From an uncultured Roseburia sp. (GTDB lineage: Bacteria; Bacillota; Clostridia; Lachnospirales; Lachnospiraceae): 14,799 nt of DNA. The notes beneath the pieces were generated by a model that was not told where the DNA came from, made no database searches, and saw only the letters and a program-made list of their open reading frames with translations. The translations under genes were made by a program, and so were the position numbers. This document shows positions 7,691 to 13,242 of the stretch, piece by piece (position 1 is the stretch's first letter; each line of letters starts with the position of its first letter). The DNA is taken from NCBI GenBank assembly GCA_900550935.1, contig URUD01000058.1, positions 1 through 14,799 on the forward strand, in the 5' to 3' direction.

Positions 7691-8107
7691 ATGGAACAAA
7701 AAAATAAATACGAAGAAATGTATGAAAAGCTGGTGTTCTATGAACAGAAAATCCATGAGACAAATCAGAAAAGGATCCGGATCGGACTGAAATGTATCTG
7801 GATCATACCATTGATCTTTCTGGTATTACTGTTTTGGACAGAGAGTAATAAAGTAGTATTCCTGATCTTGTGGATTGTCTCTCTTTTTGCAATTGCAACT
7901 TATCTGATCCTGACCGAGTATGCAGATTATAATTTGCAGGAACGGCTGAGTGAGATCATCAATGAGGAGCGCGAGCCGGAAGCACTTTTAGGACAGGAGA
8001 TTACAGAGATGAGTGCAAACTTAAAAAATGTGATCCAGAAGATCGACAATACCCTGAATGCAGAAACAGAGCAGGAAGAGAAAGCGGAGGAAACAGAAGA
8101 TGCGTAA
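7691..8107 (+). CDS. Small two-helix membrane protein between the YhgE/Pip paralogues
   Basis: I choose ATG 7691, behind GGAGGA (7681-7686). An ATG at 7679, just after the preceding stop, has no ribosome site in front of it. The product has 138 residues. A charged helical N-terminus (KNKYEEMYEKLVFYEQKI) leads into two membrane helices, about 32-49 (CIWIIPLIFLVLLFW) and 55-74 (VVFLILWIVSLFAIATYLIL), joined by a short polar turn. The C-terminal 60 residues are acidic and helical, ending in a Glu-rich tail, and probably lie in the cytoplasm with the N-terminus. The gap to the upstream stop is 13 bases, and its last eight bases overlap the next start, so it is almost certainly made with both large neighbours. 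I do not recognise a named family. A structural partner or linker for the two YhgE proteins is inference. Confidence 0.85.
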   Translation: MEQKNKYEEMYEKLVFYEQKIHETNQKRIRIGLKCIWIIPLIFLVLLFWTESNKVVFLILWIVSLFAIATYLILTEYADYNLQERLSEIINEEREPEALLGQEITEMSANLKNVIQKIDNTLNAETEQEEKAEETEDA

Positions 8108-10247
8108 TATATTTAAAATATTCCTTTCCGATGCGAGACGAATTTCAAAAAATGTGGTTGCAGTGGTTGTGATCATGGGTCTGAGTATTATCCCATCGCT
8201 GTATGCGTGGTTTAATATATTTTCAAACTGGGATCCGTATGGACCGGATTCGACATCCAATCTGAAGATTGCAGTCGTATCCGCGGATAAAGGTGCGGAG
8301 GTTGCAGGCGTTTCCGTGAATATCGGTTCAACTGTCATTGATACCTTAAAAGGCAACACCACGATGGGCTGGGTATTTACAGACACCGTGGATGAGGCAG
8401 TCGACGGAGTGGAGGACAACTCCTATTATGCAGCACTGGTTATACCAGAAGAATTTACCGAGGATATGATCAGTTTCTTGGGTGGCAAGATCGAGAACCC
8501 GGATATTATCTATTACGAAAACGAGAAAAAGAACGCGATCGCACCGAAGATCACTGCCAAGGCAAAAACAGCAGTGCAGGAGCAGGTCAATGCAGCATTT
8601 GTCAGCACACTGGCAGAGACGATCATGAAAGTGGGTGGAAGTGTTGCGGGTGCAGACCCGCAGACAGGTTCCGTAACCGATGCAGTGCTTGACCGTTTGA
8701 ATGCGTTAAGCGATAACTTAAGAAATTACATCAGCATCTTAAACTCATTTGTGAGTATCATGAGTTCAGCAGAAAGTATTGTTGAGACCAGTCAGGTCAT
8801 GCTTCCTGGTCTGGACAGTATGGTTTCAACCGGACAGGATACGGTAAATACCATGGAAGGGCTTCTGATTGCAGGTGATGCAACGGCTGATTCTGCAACA
8901 CAGATGGTAAACTACAGTCTTGATATGGTAAATAATACCTTAGACAGTGTGTCCAGTGTTATTCAGAACGACATGAACAAGTTAAAGAATTATGAGCAGG
9001 CAGTCGGAAGTGGTCTTACCAGTTCCAAGGCAATGATGCCGTATCTGGGACAGCTTTTTGACAGTGCAGTTTCCGGATGGGAAGGAACCGCCGATGATGA
9101 GACACAGGTACAAATCCAGAATATCAGGGATCAGTTAAATGCGATCGAACTGGAATTAAACGGTCTGACCGAAAATGGAACTGCAACAGCAGGCGATATC
9201 GACACACTGGAAAATCAGATCACAGGACAGATTGCGGCGTGTAAACAGTCGGTAACTTCCTTAAAGGATTACTATACTTATACCGTAAAACCACAGCTGG
9301 ATCAGACTATGAACGAGATGCACGATTCCATGGTAACGACCACAGCGATCTTAAATGGTATCGATGCGGATTTCAGCGATGTGGAATATGTATTAAGAGA
9401 TTACCAGAAGACGTTAGAAAATGGTAAGGCAAGCTTAAACGATTCGCTTACCATGGCACAGAATTTACAGAATGGACTTTCGGATGTGATCGCAGATATC
9501 TTATCTTTAGAGCAGGATGAACAGTATCAGGAGATCATGGATATCGTGGAGACTGACCCGACGATACTTGGAAATTTTATTTCGTCTCCGGTCAATCTGG
9601 ATACCGTAGGCATCTTTGAGATTGAAAATTATGGTTCCGCAATGGCACCATTCTATACAATACTGGCGTTATGGGTAGGAGCACTGATTCTGGTTGCGAT
9701 CGTTCACGTCAAAGTAGAACCGGTTGAAGGTATTGATGAGATGAAACCATATCAGGCATATTTCGGACGTTATATCCTGTTTTTTCTGGTCGGTCAGACA
9801 CAGACCCTGATCACGGTACTTGGAGATCTGTTTTATATCCATATCCAGTGCCACAATCCGTTTTTGTTCTGGCTGGCGGCATCCATCAGCAGTTTTGTAT
9901 TTACCCTGTTCATCTACTCCCTGACCGTTGCATTCGGAAATGTAGGTGAGGCACTTGCCATCGTGGTAATGGTTATCCAGGTAGCCGGAGCGGGCGGTAC
10001 ATTCCCGATCCAGACACTGCCGGAGATCTATCAGAAGATCTATAAATATTTCCCGTTCCCATATGGAATGGATGCGATGCGAGAGACGATCGGTGGTATC
10101 TACCAGCTTGATTACTGGAAAAACATCGGTACCCTTGGTATCTACATCATCATCTCGCTTGTGATCGGACTTGTGGTTGCGATCCCATTCCGCAAGCTGA
10201 TGGAAAAGATCGAGCAGAGTAAGGAAAATACCGGAATCATGATATAA
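8100..10247 (+). CDS. YhgE/Pip-family membrane protein, second paralogue
   Basis: The start is ATG 8100, nine bases after GGAGG (8086-8090), overlapping the preceding stop by eight bases; the longer frame from 8058 is a Lys/Arg run inside the upstream gene. The product has 715 residues. It shares with the first paralogue the N-terminal helix ending IPSLYAWFNIFSNWDPYG, VSADKG, YYENEKKNAIAPKI, and the C-terminal blocks NYGSAMAPFYTILALWVG, QAYFGRYILFFLVGQ, GAGGTFPIQTLPEIYQ and FPFPYGMDAMRETIGGIY. The central region is much more diverged between the two, as expected if the ends form a common membrane core and the middle sets specificity. Six membrane helices are expected (one N-terminal, five C-terminal). 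Close synteny suggests the two work as a heteromer. Substrate and function are unknown. Confidence 0.93.
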   Translation: MRNIFKIFLSDARRISKNVVAVVVIMGLSIIPSLYAWFNIFSNWDPYGPDSTSNLKIAVVSADKGAEVAGVSVNIGSTVIDTLKGNTTMGWVFTDTVDEAVDGVEDNSYYAALVIPEEFTEDMISFLGGKIENPDIIYYENEKKNAIAPKITAKAKTAVQEQVNAAFVSTLAETIMKVGGSVAGADPQTGSVTDAVLDRLNALSDNLRNYISILNSFVSIMSSAESIVETSQVMLPGLDSMVSTGQDTVNTMEGLLIAGDATADSATQMVNYSLDMVNNTLDSVSSVIQNDMNKLKNYEQAVGSGLTSSKAMMPYLGQLFDSAVSGWEGTADDETQVQIQNIRDQLNAIELELNGLTENGTATAGDIDTLENQITGQIAACKQSVTSLKDYYTYTVKPQLDQTMNEMHDSMVTTTAILNGIDADFSDVEYVLRDYQKTLENGKASLNDSLTMAQNLQNGLSDVIADILSLEQDEQYQEIMDIVETDPTILGNFISSPVNLDTVGIFEIENYGSAMAPFYTILALWVGALILVAIVHVKVEPVEGIDEMKPYQAYFGRYILFFLVGQTQTLITVLGDLFYIHIQCHNPFLFWLAASISSFVFTLFIYSLTVAFGNVGEALAIVVMVIQVAGAGGTFPIQTLPEIYQKIYKYFPFPYGMDAMRETIGGIYQLDYWKNIGTLGIYIIISLVIGLVVAIPFRKLMEKIEQSKENTGIMI

Positions 10248-10260
10248 TGAGCGCAAGTGA

Positions 10261-10320
10261 GTCAACATGCTTGCATGATTGACGAACGGCGAATTGGATC
10301 ATGAAGCTATGCTTCATGAT
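10261..10320. repeat. Tandem double-hairpin intergenic element
   Basis: Hairpin 1: GTCAACATGC (10261-10270) pairs with GCATG-A-TTGAC (10273-10283), with one bulged A and a CTTG-like tip. Hairpin 2: ATCATGAAGC (10298-10307) pairs perfectly with GCTTCATGAT (10311-10320) around TAT. The linker is 10284-10297. No U-run follows either stem, so they are not ordinary terminators. The element resembles REP-like or mRNA-stabilising intergenic palindromes. Whether it recurs in the genome cannot be seen here. Confidence 0.6.
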
Positions 10321-10340
10321 ATAGGTATAGGTGGAGAAAA

Positions 10341-10517
10341 ATGCAATTAATACGAATGGTTCTTCTGCTGACCGGACTTTTGATGGTGGTCGCGCCAAGG
10401 GCGTGCACCAGAAAAGGATCGCGGGGAGATCAGGCGGCAGAAAAAAAGATCCGGACCATGGGAGGGTGGCTGACAGCGGCAGCCATCATCTGGCTGGTAA
10501 CGGATATGATATGGTAG
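10341..10517 (+). CDS. Small two-helix membrane protein (58 residues)
   Basis: This short frame starts at ATG 10341 behind a GTGGAG site (10331-10336) and ends at TAG 10515-10517. The product begins MQLIRMVLLLTGLLMVVAP (first membrane segment, about residues 3-19), has a positively charged middle (RKGSRGD then EKKIR), and ends with a second hydrophobic segment (about 42-58, GGWLTAAAIIWLVTDMIW). The hydrophobic-basic-hydrophobic layout is a helical hairpin with a probably cytoplasmic loop. A frameshifted reading of the same DNA (from 10331) gives an arginine- and glycine-rich peptide with no sensible features, so this frame is preferred. It lies 93 bases after the second YhgE gene, with no terminator between them except the double hairpin, and may share its transcript. 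The family is not recognised. Confidence 0.55.
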   Translation: MQLIRMVLLLTGLLMVVAPRACTRKGSRGDQAAEKKIRTMGGWLTAAAIIWLVTDMIW

Positions 10518-10555
10518 GATTTTGGATAAAGGGATTGCTTTTGAAGGAAAAGATA

Positions 10556-10584
10556 TTTACAGAATGTCTGGAATGGGTTATAGT
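10556..10584 (+). promoter_or_regulatory. Sigma-A-type promoter for the zinc-ribbon/TM2 gene
   Basis: TTTACA (10556-10561), exactly 17 bases, TATAGT (10579-10584). Both hexamers match consensus at five of six positions. Predicted start near 10591, before the ribosome site at 10604-10608. Confidence 0.7.
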
Positions 10585-10616
10585 ACATAGTAATGAAAAA
10601 AATGGAGGATTTAGCT

Positions 10617-11024
10617 ATGTATTGTAAAAATTGCGGACAGCAGTATGTAACAGATGAAGCAGTAATGTGTGTAAAGTGCGGCGCACAGAAGGGAACAGGC
10701 AATAATTTTTGCCCGAACTGTGGTCAGCCTACACCACCAAACAGCCAGGTATGCTTAAACTGTGGTGTAGCCCTTGGTGCTTATGGACCAAAAGGAGAAA
10801 AATCTAAAATTGCAGCCGGACTGCTTGGAATTTTCTTAGGAGCTTTTGGTATTCACAATTTCTATCTTGGATATACAGGAAAGGCAATCGCTCAGTTACT
10901 GATCACACTGGTGAGCTGCTTTATTTTATCACCGGTATCTGCAATCTGGGGACTGATCGAGGGTATCATGATCCTCTGCGGCAAGATCGACCGCGATGCA
11001 AAGGGCGATCTGCTTTCAGATTAA
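10617..11024 (+). CDS. Double zinc-ribbon plus TM2-domain membrane protein
   Basis: I place the start at ATG 10617, eight bases after GGAGG (10604-10608); the upstream ATG at 10593 would include that site. The product has 135 residues. Two four-cysteine ribbons are clear: C3/C6 with C18/C21, and C32/C35 with C46/C49, each pair CxxCG. A short linker leads to a TM2 domain (about 62-125): hydrophobic KIAAGLLGIFLGAFG, the family motif GIHNFYLGY (78-86), and a second helix AQLLITLVSCFIL, then a third hydrophobic stretch around IWGLIEGIMIL. The ribbons should bind structural zinc in the cytoplasm. TM2 proteins are widespread and their role in bacteria is not settled. The gene has its own promoter and terminator and is not tied to its neighbours. 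Confidence 0.93.
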   Translation: MYCKNCGQQYVTDEAVMCVKCGAQKGTGNNFCPNCGQPTPPNSQVCLNCGVALGAYGPKGEKSKIAAGLLGIFLGAFGIHNFYLGYTGKAIAQLLITLVSCFILSPVSAIWGLIEGIMILCGKIDRDAKGDLLSD

Positions 11025-11094
11025 TACTGGAATATGGTACAGATGAAATCCTTTGTTGAGGGAATAGAATTTTAAATAAGCGATAACTACAGGG

Positions 11095-11129
11095 AATAAC
11101 CGTCATAAAAAATTGTGACGGTTATTTTT
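11095..11129 (+). terminator. Rho-independent terminator after the TM2 gene
   Basis: An 11-bp perfect stem, AATAACCGTCA (11095-11105) with TGACGGTTATT (11116-11126), around a ten-base A-rich loop, followed by T to 11129. It ends 12 bases before the ilvN promoter. Confidence 0.9.
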
Positions 11130-11140
11130 CGATTTGTTTA

Positions 11141-11168
11141 TTGACAAAAAATAATCATGTGTTATCAT
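11141..11168 (+). promoter_or_regulatory. Sigma-A-type promoter for ilvN-ilvC
   Basis: A perfect TTGACA (11141-11146), 16 bases, then TATCAT (11163-11168). Predicted start near 11175, giving a leader of about 45 bases with no visible attenuator or T-box. Confidence 0.75.
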
Positions 11169-11218
11169 AGCTTTAGTGTGATGTGTGTTTAAAGTAATAA
11201 ACTATTGAGGAATGCTTT

Positions 11219-11743
11219 ATGAGAAAACAGGTATTATCTCTTCTTGTAGAGAATAACCCAGGTGTAACAAGCCATATTTCCGGTCTGTTCAGTCGGAGAG
11301 GCTACAATATCGACAGCTTTTCTTCCGGTGTGACTGCAGATCCACGCTACACAAGAATTACAATTGTGACGAGCGGAGATGAGCAGATCCTAGAGCAGAT
11401 TGAAAAACAGTTAGCAAAGCTGGAAGATGTGGTTGATATTAAGAAGTTAGAATCGGGTTCTTCCGTTACAAGAGAATTGATTTTAGTTAAGATTAAGGCA
11501 AAGGATACCGAACGCCAGCCTATTCTTAATGTAACAGAAATCTTTCATGGCAAAGTAGTGGATGTGACCCATGACTCCATGGTGATCGAACTGACTGGAC
11601 ATGAAGATAAATTAGACGCGTTTTTAGATCTGCTGTCAGGGTATGAGATCCTTGAACTGGCACGGACCGGAACGACAGGTTTGTCCCGTGGTATATCAGA
11701 TGTTGTTATGATCGATGAAAACGGAACATGCCGTACACTATAA
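11219..11743 (+). CDS. ilvN: Acetolactate synthase small (regulatory) subunit
   Basis: This 174-residue protein starts at ATG 11219 behind GAGG (11207-11210). It is the regulatory partner of acetolactate synthase (acetohydroxyacid synthase), the first common enzyme of valine, leucine and isoleucine synthesis, and carries valine feedback inhibition in studied cases. Residues 1-75 form the N-terminal ACT domain: LLVENNPGVTSHISGLFSRR, GYNIDSFSSG and RITIV are the familiar blocks, with the NPG turn that helps bind effector. The C-terminal half (about 82-174: RELILVKIKA, FHGKVVDVT, GHEDKLDAFLDLL, GLSRG) matches the second conserved domain. The length is typical of the small subunit. The catalytic large subunit is not in this window. 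It is followed 32 bases later by ilvC on the same presumed transcript. Confidence 0.96.
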   Translation: MRKQVLSLLVENNPGVTSHISGLFSRRGYNIDSFSSGVTADPRYTRITIVTSGDEQILEQIEKQLAKLEDVVDIKKLESGSSVTRELILVKIKAKDTERQPILNVTEIFHGKVVDVTHDSMVIELTGHEDKLDAFLDLLSGYEILELARTGTTGLSRGISDVVMIDENGTCRTL

Positions 11744-11775
11744 GAGCAAATAATAGAAATTGGAGGAAATAAATT

Positions 11776-12798
11776 ATGGCAGCAAAAATATTTTATCAGG
11801 AAGACTGTAACCTTTCATTACTGGATGGAAAGACAATCGCGATCATCGGATACGGAAGTCAGGGACATGCACATGCATTGAACTTAAAAGATTCCGGATG
11901 CCATGTTATCATTGGTCTTTACAAAGGAAGCAAATCATGGGCAAAAGCAGAAGAACAGGGATTTGAAGTATATACAGCAGCAGAGGCAGCAAAAAAAGCA
12001 GATATCATCATGATCTTGATCAACGATGAGAAACAGGCAGATATGTACAAAAACGATATCGAGCCAAACCTGGAAGCTGGAAACATGTTAATGTTCGCAC
12101 ATGGTTTCAATATCCATTTCGGATGTATCGTACCACCTAAGGATGTTGATGTTACAATGATCGCTCCAAAAGGACCGGGACATACCGTACGTTCTGAGTA
12201 TCAGGCGGGCAAAGGTGTTCCATGCCTGATCGCAGTAGAGCAGGATGCAACAGGAAAAGCACAGGATATGGCATTGGCATATGCACTTGGTATCGGCGGA
12301 GCAAGAGCCGGTGTTCTTGAGACAACATTCCGTACAGAGACAGAGACAGACCTCTTTGGTGAGCAGGCAGTTCTTTGCGGTGGTGTCTGTGCATTAATGC
12401 AGGCAGGTTTTGAGACATTATGCGAAGCTGGATATGATCCGAGAAACGCATACTTTGAGTGTATCCATGAGATGAAATTGATCGTAGACTTAATCTACCA
12501 GTCAGGTTTCGAAGGAATGAGATATTCTATCTCCAACACAGCAGAGTATGGTGATTACATCACTGGACCAAAACTGATCACAGAAGAGACCAAGAAGACC
12601 ATGAAGAAGATCTTAACCGACATCCAGGATGGTACTTTTGCAAAAGAGTTCTTATTAGATATGTCTCCTGCAGGCCGTCAGGTTCACTTCAAAGCAATGA
12701 GAAAGAGAGCTGCAGAGCATCCTTCAGAGGCAGTTGGTAAAGAGATCCGTAAGCTGTATAGCTGGAACAACGAAGAGGATAAACTGATCAATAACTAA
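11776..12798 (+). CDS. ilvC: Ketol-acid reductoisomerase (class I)
   Basis: This 340-residue cytoplasmic enzyme converts acetolactate (or acetohydroxybutyrate) by alkyl migration and NAD(P)H reduction, using Mg2+, in branched-chain amino acid synthesis. ATG 11776 follows GGAGG (11762-11766). The Rossmann motif GYGSQG is at residues 25-30. The cofactor loop GLYKGSKS (47-54) keeps both serines that contact the NADPH phosphate (S52, S54), but has Tyr49 where many enzymes have Arg. Expected active-site residues are all present: H109, K132, D192, E196, E228 and E232. The length is that of the short class I form with one C-terminal knotted domain. It follows ilvN by 32 bases and is closed by a terminator. 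Confidence 0.98.
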   Translation: MAAKIFYQEDCNLSLLDGKTIAIIGYGSQGHAHALNLKDSGCHVIIGLYKGSKSWAKAEEQGFEVYTAAEAAKKADIIMILINDEKQADMYKNDIEPNLEAGNMLMFAHGFNIHFGCIVPPKDVDVTMIAPKGPGHTVRSEYQAGKGVPCLIAVEQDATGKAQDMALAYALGIGGARAGVLETTFRTETETDLFGEQAVLCGGVCALMQAGFETLCEAGYDPRNAYFECIHEMKLIVDLIYQSGFEGMRYSISNTAEYGDYITGPKLITEETKKTMKKILTDIQDGTFAKEFLLDMSPAGRQVHFKAMRKRAAEHPSEAVGKEIRKLYSWNNEEDKLINN

Positions 12799-12815
12799 TC
12801 CGTACATAGGTGACA

Positions 12816-12844
12816 GTGCAGGGCAAATGTCCTGCACCGTTTTT
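12816..12844 (+). terminator. Rho-independent terminator after ilvC
   Basis: GTGCAGG (12816-12822) pairs with CCTGCAC (12831-12837) around an eight-base loop, followed by a T run (12840-12844). It ends about 18 bases before the leuS promoter. Confidence 0.88.
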
Positions 12845-12862
12845 GGTTGCACAAAAGTGCTA

Positions 12863-12890
12863 TTGACAAATGTGTCTGATATGATAAAAT
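12863..12890 (+). promoter_or_regulatory. Sigma-A-type promoter for the T-box leader and leuS
   Basis: A perfect TTGACA (12863-12868), 16 bases, TAAAAT (12885-12890). Predicted start near 12897, so the leader before leuS is about 345 bases. Confidence 0.75.
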
Positions 12891-12896
12891 AAATCA

Positions 12897-13201
12897 TGTT
12901 GTGAATGAAATAGCAGACGTGGATGAGGAATAGTAGAGGTGATACGTTTTTCAGAGAGCTGTCGGTGGCTGTGAGACAGTAGACCAAGACCTTGAACTCG
13001 CCTTGGAGTCCTTTTGTGGAAGCAGTGATAAGCTGTGTGTAGACAAGAGCGTGAGCTTCGCGTTAAGGAGAATGAGTGCGCATCCGTTTTTACAGAGGAG
13101 TATGGTTAAAAACGTGCGAATAAGAGTGGTACCACGGAGGTTAAGATATCTTCGTCTCTCGTATCGGAATGACAGTTTCGATTCGGAGATGGAGATTTTT
13201 T
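12897..13201 (+). promoter_or_regulatory. Leucine-specific T-box leader upstream of leuS
   Basis: This stretch holds no convincing gene but has the ordered marks of a T-box. AGAGAG is at 12953-12958. An apical Stem I hairpin pairs CTGT (12959-12962) with ACAG (12976-12979). A specifier loop GAA-CTC-G places a CTC leucine codon at 12997-12999. The T-box sequence AGAGTGGTACCACGG is around 13123-13136, with TGGT (13127-13130) able to pair with the ACCA end of uncharged tRNA-Leu. An intrinsic terminator follows (see separate entry). In this class, uncharged tRNA stabilises the antiterminator and lets transcription reach the gene. Leucine is thus the predicted signal, in agreement with the gene it precedes. 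Start and end coordinates are approximate at the 5' side. Confidence 0.94.
13148..13201 (+). terminator. Regulated terminator hairpin of the leuS T-box
   Basis: Left arm 13148-13166 pairs with right arm 13179-13196, with two G-U pairs, one bulge and one mismatch, and is followed by six T (13196-13201). It should compete with the antiterminator containing the T-box bases 13123-13136 just upstream. Confidence 0.88.
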
Positions 13202-13242
13202 GATTCATGGAAATTCAAAACATAAAAGAGGAGAACACAAAA

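Noticed and set aside
9669..10268. 199-codon - strand frame
   Set aside because: It lies entirely antisense to the conserved C-terminal domain of the second YhgE protein, is His/Asp-rich, and has no ribosome site or recognisable domain.
10331..10627. 98-codon + strand frame starting with GTG
   Set aside because: Arg/Gly-rich nonsense-like peptide out of frame with the hydrophobic 58-residue product; it also runs into the TM2 gene start and its promoter.
13003..13203. 66-codon + strand frame and an 85-codon - strand frame (12951-13208) in the leuS leader
   Set aside because: They overlap the T-box specifier, T-box sequence and terminator, lack ribosome sites, and their peptides show no features.
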